Shown one piece after another: positions 1 to 4,704 of a DNA stretch of 5,884 nucleotides (position 1 is its first letter; the number at the start of each line of letters is the position of its first letter). Source of the stretch: a bacterium (GTDB lineage: Bacteria; Patescibacteria; Paceibacteria; UBA9973; SBAW01). The DNA is taken from assembly GCA_021825025.1 (NCBI GenBank), contig JAKAIP010000046.1, positions 1 to 5,884 of the forward strand. The letters run 5' to 3'. Made by a program: the position numbers and the translations under genes. The notes below the pieces were generated by a model. It saw only the letters and a list, made by a program, of their open reading frames with translations. It was not told the DNA's origin and searched no databases.

Positions 1-1
1 T

Positions 2-247
<246 letters not shown>

Positions 248-272
248 TATTCTTTTCCCGCCATCTGTTTTA

Positions 273-298
273 AAAAGCCTCGGTATACCGAGGCTTTT
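273..298 (+). terminator. Intrinsic terminator after the helicase gene
   Basis: A perfect 26-base palindrome (AAAAGCCTCGG-TATA-CCGAGGCTTTT) forms a stem of 11 bp around a TATA loop. It starts with four A and ends with four T. It lies 25 bases past the helicase stop codon. The T tract after the stem is short, but the flanking A/T arms are usual for intrinsic terminators and would allow it to work in both directions. Confidence 0.85.
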
Positions 299-416
299 GG
301 TGTAAGTGTGTTGTTCCTATTGGAAAGAGGTGATCATTCAATACTAGGCATCATTTCCTGAAACGGGAAGTGTGTGCGGACAATAGCGTATTCATTCCGC
401 AATAATACGGCTACTA

Positions 417-422
417 TATACT
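417..422 (+). promoter_or_regulatory. -10 box of a probable leaderless promoter for the hydrolase gene
   Basis: TATACT (5 of 6 match to TATAAT) ends exactly six bases before the ATG at 429. Transcription normally begins six to eight bases after the -10 box, so the mRNA would begin at or next to the start codon. The purine run AAGAGG (423-428) abuts the ATG directly, too close to act as a normal Shine-Dalgarno sequence. No good -35 box is seen; the best positions near 391-400 match weakly. A short inverted repeat (GCGGA at 376-380 and TCCGC at 396-400) overlaps the -35 region and could be an operator. This is inference from spacing. Confidence 0.5.
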
Positions 423-428
423 AAGAGG

Positions 429-1151
429 ATGCAAAAAGAATTTTCTATAGGTACAACTCCGGTCTATAACACGTATCCTGATAACGGAACAAGGCATCCA
501 GGCATTATCCTTATTGAAGAGATTTGGGGACTCAATGATCATATTAAAGAAGTAGCGGATCGGTTCGCGAAAGAAGGATATGTGGTGCTGGCGCCAGAAT
601 TGCTCCCATCTGATCTCCGCACCTTTCTTACACCGGAATTGCAGCGAGATCTATTTGATCCAGAAAAAAGGGATACTGTGCAGCCAAAACTGCGTGAAGC
701 AATGCAGCCAATACAGCAACCAGCATATGCACATACCGCCATCACCGCTCTTAAGGCATGTATCGAGTATCTATACACAGACGCTCACGTGTCATCTGTG
801 GCGGCCGTTGGATTCTGTTTTGGTGGAACCTATGCATTTCACATTGCTGCGCAAGATGCGCGTGTCCATGCAGCGGTGCCATTCTATGGGCAACCGCCAA
901 GCACTGATGAGATTCCGCACATACAAGGTCCGATCCTCTCTTTTTACGGAGATCAAGATACACACCTTATGCAAACGCTACCTGAGCTCAAGGAACAAAT
1001 GTTGCTACACCACAAGACATTCGAAGCAATAGTATATCCCGGGGCGGGGCATGCGTTTTTCAATGATACGAATGTACGTATGTACAACGCATCGGCCGCC
1101 GCTGATGCATGGCAGAAAACTCTCGTATTTTTAAAGCAGAATCTTATCTAA
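429..1151 (+). CDS. Dienelactone hydrolase family protein (alpha/beta hydrolase)
   Basis: A cytoplasmic alpha/beta hydrolase of 240 residues, the normal size for the carboxymethylenebutenolidase (DLH) family, with no signal peptide. The sequence shows the DLH-type active site: the Glu that controls the nucleophile, E31, in EEIWGLN; the nucleophile C130 in GFCFGG (the family's Cys in place of Ser); D177 in the GDQD loop; and H208 in PGAGHAFF. The N-terminal strand HPGIILIEE and the last helix AWQKTLVFLKQ fit the fold. Classical DLH opens the lactone ring of dienelactone in chloroaromatic breakdown, but no pathway genes lie nearby, so the real substrate is probably another ester or lactone and is unknown. 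It stands alone between a terminator and a non-coding gap. The ATG at 429 is chosen because the -10 box lies just upstream and homology-like sequence begins at once. Confidence 0.92.
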   Translation: MQKEFSIGTTPVYNTYPDNGTRHPGIILIEEIWGLNDHIKEVADRFAKEGYVVLAPELLPSDLRTFLTPELQRDLFDPEKRDTVQPKLREAMQPIQQPAYAHTAITALKACIEYLYTDAHVSSVAAVGFCFGGTYAFHIAAQDARVHAAVPFYGQPPSTDEIPHIQGPILSFYGDQDTHLMQTLPELKEQMLLHHKTFEAIVYPGAGHAFFNDTNVRMYNASAAADAWQKTLVFLKQNLI

Positions 1152-1400
1152 TAGCCCTTTTTTAAGGGATTGTGGTGTTGAGTCAGAAACAATAAATAAC
1201 AATACTTTTGTTGTCATACAATAGTAAAAATACTAGGTAGTGCTTTATTTTTTCTTATTCATTGAAATTTTAATTTGTTTTCATAAGAATTTTCGTATGG
1301 TTGCGAGATGATTAAAATAGTCGAATTTAGAGAACATTTGTGCGCCGAGACGCATAATATTTTTCTCATTCATTAGAAAAAATAATCTTAATTAACTACT
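1152..1400. other. AT-rich gap with no supported gene
   Basis: These 249 bases between the hydrolase and the SPW-like gene hold no convincing ORF. A weak hairpin, CCCTT-TTTT-AAGGG at about 1156-1169, lies just past the hydrolase stop but lacks a following T tract, so it is a poor terminator. TAAAAT at 1313-1318 (5 of 6 match to TATAAT) is the best -10 candidate for the downstream gene; it has no strong -35 and would give a leader of about 75 bases. TTGAAA at 1262-1267, 17 bases before AAGAAT, is another weak promoter-like pair. An untranslated regulatory RNA cannot be excluded. Confidence 0.5.
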
Positions 1401-1589
1401 ATGTGGCAAAATTGGGTAAATGCACTCCTGGGGATCGTACTTATCGCAGTGGCGTTCCTTGGACTTACCGGTGCGGCTCTTGGATGGACGCTGGGAGTAA
1501 TTGGTTTGGTCATTGCAATTATAGGATTCTGGGGAGCGACCGCGCTATCGGCTTCTTCTACCACAGAGTCATCAGTGAGACATGTGTAG
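1401..1589 (+). CDS. Small SPW-repeat-like membrane protein
   Basis: A 62-residue integral membrane protein. Two hydrophobic helices are visible, at about residues 5-24 and 27-47, joined by a tight Gly-containing turn (GLTGAALGW). The N-terminal WQNWVN followed by a hydrophobic helix, and the second helix ending in FWGA, resemble proteins of the SPW-repeat family, which are small two- or four-helix membrane proteins of unknown function. The defining Ser-Pro-Trp triplet itself is absent here (the equivalent stretch reads VAFLG), so the match is by overall pattern. The tail after residue 48 is polar and Ser/Thr-rich. There is no Shine-Dalgarno sequence before the ATG. The gene stands apart from the next cluster by at least 100 bases. 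That it is real is likely; the family assignment is moderate. Confidence 0.72.
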   Translation: MWQNWVNALLGIVLIAVAFLGLTGAALGWTLGVIGLVIAIIGFWGATALSASSTTESSVRHV

Positions 1590-1670
1590 CGCCTGAGTTG
1601 AATATCCTTGTTCTCGGCAGGGGTATTCACAGGTGCCATTCGCAGCGTAATAAAACAGCAATTATATCGG

Positions 1671-1696
1671 TCATTGAATGGAATTCATTTGAATGA
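1671..1696. repeat. Interrupted inverted repeat, possible operator
   Basis: TCATTGAA at 1671-1678 and TTGAATGA at 1689-1696 form an inverted repeat matching at seven of eight positions, with a ten-base spacer that contains GAATTC. It lies just upstream of the small-protein cluster, near a weak promoter candidate (TTCGCA at 1639-1644 and TATATC at 1663-1668, 18-base spacing). The right arm overlaps the ATG at 1693, which counts somewhat against that ATG being used. It may be an operator or chance; AT-rich dyads of this size do arise by chance. Confidence 0.25.
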
Positions 1697-1839
1697 TGTG
1701 GATTAATTGCCGGAAGACTCTTCCTGGTTCGTTTTCCCGAATGCGCAAGAATTCGATGTCAATTGTAAAAGGGAAGAACACCAAGGGAACAAAGGTCGAA
1801 ATAACAAAAGCATACATAACTAGGTACGAATATGAGTAA
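1693..1839 (+). CDS. Doubtful tiny ORF overlapping the next small gene
   Basis: An open frame of 48 residues, rich in Lys, Arg and Thr, with no signal peptide, membrane helix or motif that I recognise. In-frame ATGs at 1741 and 1756 would give 32 and 27 residues; the last gives a compact basic peptide beginning MSIVKGKNTKG. The main argument for it is its end: the stop TAA (1837-1839) overlaps the ATG of the next small ORF (1832) by eight bases, the arrangement seen in translationally coupled genes. Against it are the lack of a Shine-Dalgarno sequence, the ordinary base composition and the fact that a frame this short is easily open by chance. I give no function. Confidence 0.25.
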   Translation: MMWINCRKTLPGSFSRMRKNSMSIVKGKNTKGTKVEITKAYITRYEYE

Positions 1840-2002
1840 AAAACCAAGCTCTATTCCACACTGCAAGCATTCTGAACAGGAACGCGTGCAGAATAAAGCA
1901 CATCGGCTTGAGGGGATAGTGAGAAATAAAGGAATAAAACCCTTACCTAAGGAAAGACGAACTGGCAATCATGTAGCACAGTCGGATTATAAGCTTATGT
2001 AA
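1832..2002 (+). CDS. Small basic protein of unknown function
   Basis: A 56-residue frame, too short for many gene finders. It is strongly basic (eight Lys, five Arg and four His against five acidic residues) and predicted soluble, without a signal peptide or membrane segment. Recognisable pieces are an H-C-K-H cluster at residues 10-13, a helix-like amphipathic stretch at about 14-33 (SEQERVQNKAHRLEGIVRNK) and a Lys/Arg-rich segment KPLPKERR at 36-43. Such composition would suit RNA, DNA or ribosome binding, but I do not recognise a family. A weak AGG at 1822-1824 lies seven bases before the ATG. The stop codon is only three bases before the SHOCT gene, with no promoter of note between, so the two are probably one transcript and perhaps coupled in translation. 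The spacing is the best support for it being real. Confidence 0.5.
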   Translation: MSKKPSSIPHCKHSEQERVQNKAHRLEGIVRNKGIKPLPKERRTGNHVAQSDYKLM

Positions 2003-2005
2003 TAA

Positions 2006-2245
2006 ATGAGCATGATGTATTACTACGGGAACGGGTACGGCTTTGGTATCCTCTCGTTTCTTCTCAATCTTCTATGGTGGGTACTCATTATTGCACTTAT
2101 TATATGGGCAATACGAGCACTTCGTCATGGCAGAGTCTGGTACACGGACACCAAAATGCCGCTTGATATCCTCAAGGAACGATACGCAAAAGGGGAAATT
2201 GATAAAGCGGAATTTCAAGAAAAGAAAAAGGATCTGGAGCAGTAA
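2006..2245 (+). CDS. SHOCT-domain membrane protein
   Basis: A 79-residue protein in three parts: a Tyr/Gly-rich N-terminus (residues 1-13, including YYYGNGYGFG), one membrane helix at about 14-36, and a SHOCT domain at about 52-79 (PLDILKERYAKGEIDKAEF and the Lys-rich helix after it). SHOCT is a short C-terminal helix pair found on many unrelated membrane proteins and thought to mediate oligomerisation or interaction. The positive cluster RALRHGR right after the helix predicts that the SHOCT end is in the cytoplasm and the Tyr-rich end is outside. Starts at 2012 and 2015 are possible (M3, M4); 2006 is kept because it follows the upstream stop by three bases. There is no Shine-Dalgarno sequence. 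The secreted Tyr-rich gene follows after 20 bases. Function is unknown; the domain assignment is firm. Confidence 0.88.
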   Translation: MSMMYYYGNGYGFGILSFLLNLLWWVLIIALIIWAIRALRHGRVWYTDTKMPLDILKERYAKGEIDKAEFQEKKKDLEQ

Positions 2246-2265
2246 CACATGCCCACGATACGCGT

Positions 2266-2637
2266 ATGAAACAGACTATATATCTTTTTTCACTCTTTCT
2301 ATTACTTTGTATAAGTATGCTGGTACCGGCAAGTGTATTTGCTGCAACACCCTATACCTATGGATCGTATGGAGGATCATACTGGCCGTACTATCCTTGT
2401 AATTATCCAATGATGTCTAACTATTATTACGGCTGCTACCCGTATACGTATCCATACAATTACTCTTATTCGTACCCCTACAACTACTCATACTGGTACG
2501 ATTACGGCTACCAATACCCGTATTACTATCCAACGTATTCCTACGGGTACTGTTCAAACGGATATTACTACTGGAACAACCTGTGTTATCCGAATACCTA
2601 CTATAACTACAGGTATTCATACTACGGCGGATACTGA
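2266..2637 (+). CDS. Secreted tyrosine-rich low-complexity protein
   Basis: A 123-residue protein with a clear Sec signal peptide: Lys at residue 2, a hydrophobic core at about 5-20 and a likely cut after VFA at residue 26. There is no lipobox. The mature part (about 97 residues) contains 41 Tyr (42 percent), with Asn, Ser, Pro, Gly and Trp filling most of the rest. It has only one acidic residue (D79), one Arg (R116) and no Lys, so it is almost uncharged. Residues 60-88 alternate strictly as Tyr-X for much of the length, which would place all Tyr on one face of a beta strand. Four Cys (45, 57, 96, 107) could form two disulfides once exported. The family is unknown to me. Tyr-rich secreted proteins elsewhere form adhesive, structural or cross-linked surface material, which is only a suggestion here. 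No Shine-Dalgarno sequence or terminator is seen; it probably shares the SHOCT gene's transcript. Confidence 0.88.
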   Translation: MKQTIYLFSLFLLLCISMLVPASVFAATPYTYGSYGGSYWPYYPCNYPMMSNYYYGCYPYTYPYNYSYSYPYNYSYWYDYGYQYPYYYPTYSYGYCSNGYYYWNNLCYPNTYYNYRYSYYGGY

Positions 2638-2694
2638 GTGCGGTAAGAAGGGAGTACCCCCCACGTCTTCATGAAGAAGGTGAGATTTCGCCTG

Positions 2695-2700
2695 TATTAA
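2695..2700 (+). promoter_or_regulatory. Possible -10 box for the DUF5666-like gene
   Basis: TATTAA (4 of 6 match to TATAAT) ends five bases before the ATG at 2706, nearly the spacing seen at the hydrolase and msrB genes, and would give a leaderless mRNA. No convincing -35 is present. No terminator lies between the Tyr-rich gene and this one, so read-through from the upstream cluster is equally possible. Confidence 0.3.
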
Positions 2701-2705
2701 AAGTA

Positions 2706-3401
2706 ATGTATTTATCTATGGTTAAAAACATTGCAGTAGCATTAGGTACGTTAGGACTTCTTGCAGCAGCGGGAGTTGCGTTCGCACAGACCGTTTCTAC
2801 TACAACTAGCGACAATTCAGTTGCAGTACAATCGTCAAATGAACCTATGGTTCTTGATATAGGATCACAAGGACATGTATTATTGCGCGGCACCGTTGCT
2901 TCAGTATCTGCAACGAGTATAACGGTGAATGCATGGGGCGGAGTATGGACGATAAACGTACCTACATCTGCACAGGTATTACCTGCAGCCGTTGGAGGTC
3001 TTTCCGGATTTAAACAAGGTGATTTTGTAGGAGTGCAAGGAACTATTGATCAGAATAGCAACTGGACAGTGAATGCTACGCTCGTGCGTGATTGGACACA
3101 ACGAGGGGTAATTCAACAAGAACGTCAACAGAATATTCAAGCAATTAAACAGGAACGTCAGTCTGCTCCTCGTACCTATCAAGGAACCGTAAGCAATCTT
3201 TCTGGTGAATCGTTTACGCTTACTACCGAAAATGGCACTGCTTATGGAGTATCTCTTACTGCAGATGCGAAAGTAGTGCAAGGAAATTGGCTTACTCTTG
3301 ATTTCAGCAAAGTGCAAAACGGCGATACCGTTCGTGTATGGGGACCGATGAGCAGCTCAACTATCACTGCATCGATCTTCCGGGATGTCACGATCCACTA
3401 A
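2706..3401 (+). CDS. Secreted protein with two DUF5666-like beta domains
   Basis: A 231-residue exported protein. A Sec signal peptide occupies residues 1-27 (hydrophobic VALGTLGLLAAAGVAFA, cut before QTV). A Ser/Thr-rich spacer follows, then two similar beta-rich domains at about 58-130 and 158-231. Each opens with a GTV-x-SVS or GTVSNLS strand and a T-I-T-V or T-L-T strand. The second then shows the typical DUF5666 ending: FSKVQNGDTVRVWG, then STITASIFRDVTI. The first has FKQGDFVGVQG and a matching WTVNATLVRDWT. Between them (131-157) lies a Gln/Arg/Glu-rich, probably helical linker. DUF5666 domains are small OB-like folds on surface or periplasmic proteins of unknown role. M5 at 2718 is an alternative start and would still leave a good signal peptide. 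A strong terminator follows 22 bases after the stop. Confidence 0.8.
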   Translation: MYLSMVKNIAVALGTLGLLAAAGVAFAQTVSTTTSDNSVAVQSSNEPMVLDIGSQGHVLLRGTVASVSATSITVNAWGGVWTINVPTSAQVLPAAVGGLSGFKQGDFVGVQGTIDQNSNWTVNATLVRDWTQRGVIQQERQQNIQAIKQERQSAPRTYQGTVSNLSGESFTLTTENGTAYGVSLTADAKVVQGNWLTLDFSKVQNGDTVRVWGPMSSSTITASIFRDVTIH

Positions 3402-3423
3402 CCACATCCTATATAGGCGCTAT

Positions 3424-3454
3424 AAAAACATCCTGCTCTCCGCAGGATGTTTTT
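3424..3454 (+). terminator. Strong intrinsic terminator after the DUF5666-like gene
   Basis: AAAAACATCCTGC (3424-3436) pairs perfectly with GCAGGATGTTTTT (3442-3454) around a five-base loop, giving a 13-bp stem with flanking A and T runs. It lies 22 bases after the stop codon and just before a separate promoter, so it marks the end of the envelope-protein block. Confidence 0.92.
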
Positions 3455-3468
3455 GTTCATAAACAATT

Positions 3469-3496
3469 TTGACAAGCTGGGAGGTTATAGTATGCT
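3469..3496 (+). promoter_or_regulatory. Promoter of the carbonic-anhydrase-like gene
   Basis: A perfect -35 box TTGACA (3469-3474) is followed after 16 bases by TATGCT (3491-3496, 4 of 6 match to TATAAT). A better -10 sequence, TATAGT (3486-3491), lies only 11 bases from the -35 and would have to work without it. Either way the transcript starts at about 3498-3503 and has a leader of about 40 bases, unlike the probable leaderless genes elsewhere in the window. Confidence 0.6.
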
Positions 3497-3530
3497 CATC
3501 ATTTGTAGTCATTGGTGACTGCAACGTAAT

Positions 3531-3535
3531 GAGGT
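3531..3535 (+). promoter_or_regulatory. Shine-Dalgarno sequence that fixes the start at 3540
   Basis: GAGGT lies four bases before ATG 3540. It overlaps an in-frame GTG at 3534, which could not use it, so the ATG is the better start. This is the only clear Shine-Dalgarno sequence in the window. Confidence 0.65.
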
Positions 3536-3539
3536 GTAT

Positions 3540-4037
3540 ATGTCGGGAATTCATGCACAATTAGTATTCTCTTGTATGGACAGGAGGCATAGTAACCGTA
3601 AACTGCGAGCGCTTTCTGATGCAGGTGTGCTTCATGATGATGCGCCGTATGAAATCCGACTTGCGGGCGGTGCTGGTTGTCTTGCAAGTCTCACCGATGC
3701 TGATGAAAAGCAGTATGTGCTCAAGCACATCAAGGCAGGACTATCCTTGGGGGTGGAAGAAGTCATTTTAACAGTCCACGGTATTGGTGAGGAGGATCAA
3801 GGCGGCTGTGGAGGCTACCGCCTTGCAGGTTTTCCGCAGGAGGAAAAAACGCTCGAAGCGTGTAACGAGTTTTTGGCCGAAGAGCTCAAACAGGCGGAAG
3901 CAACGCTTCGTAAAGCAGGAGTTCAGGTTCCTATTCGTTTATTTATCGTCACATTCGCAAAAGACGGTACGAACCTTCTTAACGAAGTGACTTCCGAACA
4001 AACGTTCAAAGCTTCGGATTCTGCTCTCGTCGCGTAA
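3540..4037 (+). CDS. Beta-carbonic-anhydrase-like protein
   Basis: A cytoplasmic protein of 165 residues that resembles a compact beta-class carbonic anhydrase, a zinc enzyme that interconverts CO2 and bicarbonate. Visible pieces are the first zinc ligand and Asp/Arg dyad in CMDRR (C12, D14, R16), the strand RLAGGAG (40-46; beta enzymes have RNAG), the strand EEVILTVHG with a probable second ligand H80, and C90 in GGCGGY as a probable third. In ordinary beta enzymes the His and second Cys are two residues apart (HxxC); here nine residues lie between them, so the metal site must be rearranged or one ligand differs. The C-terminal half is helical and ends with a strand, IRLFIVTF. It may be an active anhydrase, a zinc-binding relative or an inactive homologue. 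It has its own promoter and stands convergent to the PAP2 gene. Confidence 0.65.
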   Translation: MSGIHAQLVFSCMDRRHSNRKLRALSDAGVLHDDAPYEIRLAGGAGCLASLTDADEKQYVLKHIKAGLSLGVEEVILTVHGIGEEDQGGCGGYRLAGFPQEEKTLEACNEFLAEELKQAEATLRKAGVQVPIRLFIVTFAKDGTNLLNEVTSEQTFKASDSALVA

Positions 4038-4055
4038 CTTCTGAAAAAATAAACC

Positions 4056-4685
4056 TCATACCCGGCTCTCTATGGGCCGGGTATTTATATATAGAGCAGT
4101 ACCGATACATAACCATATACCACTGAGTAGATATCCTCCTGCAATATCAGTAGGGAAATGCATCCCTAGGTAGAGTCTACTGAAACCAATAAGTAAAATG
4201 ATACACGTACCGATGATGGTGGCGAGTATCTTTTGCCATCTATGAGGTAATAATACCCATGCGAGAAAAACAAGGTAGCCGTACAACGCCATACTTGCGG
4301 TTGCATGACCGCTTGGATAAGAGAATGATGTATCTATAGATACAGGTAATGGCGGCAGTGGCCGCGGTCGAGCAATCAGTAGTTTCAGAAGATAATCACT
4401 GAGTCCCGCACCGCCGAGTGTAACAATAAAACTAATGAGCAAATCTCGTTTTTTGAAAACTAACAATAGAAGTGCAATTAATGCCGCAAGACAGGGTACG
4501 ATGAATATACTTCCAAACAGGGTAATTATTGAGAATAGAAACACTCCTCCAGCAGTTCTAATTGCATAGAGCTGTAAATCAACCATTTGATCAAATGCAC
4601 TGGTTATATGTATGAGAACTGCTCCAGTAAGTACTACAAATGCTCCAATGAGTACACGCCCTATACTTCTACGAGTAGGATTCAT
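4056..4685 (-). CDS. PAP2-family membrane phosphatase
   Basis: An integral membrane phosphatase of 209 residues from the chosen start. PAP2 enzymes remove phosphate from lipids such as phosphatidic acid, phosphatidylglycerol phosphate or undecaprenyl pyrophosphate on the outer face of the membrane. All three catalytic motifs are present (numbered from M at 4685): K101-x6-RP in [13 protein letters not shown] at 124-127, and [12 protein letters not shown] at 169-180 with the nucleophile His176 and Asp180. About six hydrophobic helices surround them. Which lipid it uses cannot be told; recycling of undecaprenyl pyrophosphate or phosphatidylglycerol synthesis are the usual roles. An ATG seven codons upstream (4706) would overlap the msrB start codon and both promoters, so 4685 is preferred. 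The last codons (TRPIESRV) lie inside the shared terminator hairpin. Confidence 0.92.
   Translation of the reverse strand: MNPTRRSIGRVLIGAFVVLTGAVLIHITSAFDQMVDLQLYAIRTAGGVFLFSIITLFGSIFIVPCLAALIALLLLVFKKRDLLISFIVTLGGAGLSDYLLKLLIARPRPLPPLPVSIDTSFSYPSGHATASMALYGYLVFLAWVLLPHRWQKILATIIGTCIILLIGFSRLYLGMHFPTDIAGGYLLSGIWLCIGTALYINTRPIESRV
4058..4084. terminator. Bidirectional terminator between convergent genes
   Basis: ATACCCGGC (4058-4066) pairs with GCCGGGTAT (4076-4084) around a nine-base loop, giving a GC-rich 9-bp stem. On the plus strand it lies 21 bases after the carbonic-anhydrase-like gene and is followed by TTATATAT. On the minus strand it is followed by GAGGTTTATTTTTT, a good T tract. 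It overlaps the final codons and stop of the PAP2 gene. Confidence 0.8.
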
Positions 4686-4690
4686 AGTTA

Positions 4691-4702
4691 TGTATACTAT
4701 AC
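4691..4702. promoter_or_regulatory. Divergent overlapping -10 boxes for msrB and the PAP2 gene
   Basis: The 11-bp palindrome GTATACTATAC (4692-4702) carries TATACT on the plus strand (4693-4698) and TATAGT on the minus strand (4701-4696). Each matches TATAAT at five of six positions. The plus box ends six bases before the msrB ATG (4705), so msrB mRNA is probably leaderless. The minus box ends ten bases before the PAP2 ATG (4685), giving a leader of three or four bases at most; TATACA at 4696-4691 is an alternative minus box five bases away. The whole gap between the two start codons is 19 bases. No clear -35 box is seen on either side. Confidence 0.55.
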
Positions 4703-4704
4703 CC

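Noticed and set aside
352..372. Small stem CATTTCC with GGAAGTG upstream of the hydrolase gene
   Set aside because: Seven pairs including a wobble, not followed by a T tract and not placed like an operator; likely chance.
580..1032. Plus-strand 150-codon frame inside the hydrolase gene
   Set aside because: It is out of frame with the DLH-family protein, whose catalytic residues are all present; the alternate translation is rich in Cys, His and Ser without motifs.
1308..1376. 22-codon ORF in the gap before the SPW-like gene
   Set aside because: Very short, with no Shine-Dalgarno sequence, no neighbour coupling and no recognisable feature.
1600..1628. Stem GAATATCC with GGGTATTC after the SPW-like gene
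   Set aside because: It contains a G-T wobble, has a 13-base loop and no T tract follows, so it is a poor terminator.
1759..1968. Minus-strand 69-codon frame over the small-protein region
   Set aside because: The translation is Cys/Phe/Leu-rich and looks random. Spacing and stop/start overlaps favour the plus-strand frames, though both are weakly supported.
2417..2620. Minus-strand frame of 67 codons over the Tyr-rich gene
   Set aside because: Its Ser/Arg/Asn-rich pattern is the direct complement effect of repeated TAC/TAT codons on the other strand.
3492..3518. Eight-codon upstream ORF before the carbonic-anhydrase-like gene
   Set aside because: Its ATG overlaps the -10 region, so it would not be on the transcript.
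4612..4704. Longer msrB start at 4612
   Set aside because: It would extend back through the PAP2 coding region and the shared promoter; the MsrB family pattern begins after 4705.
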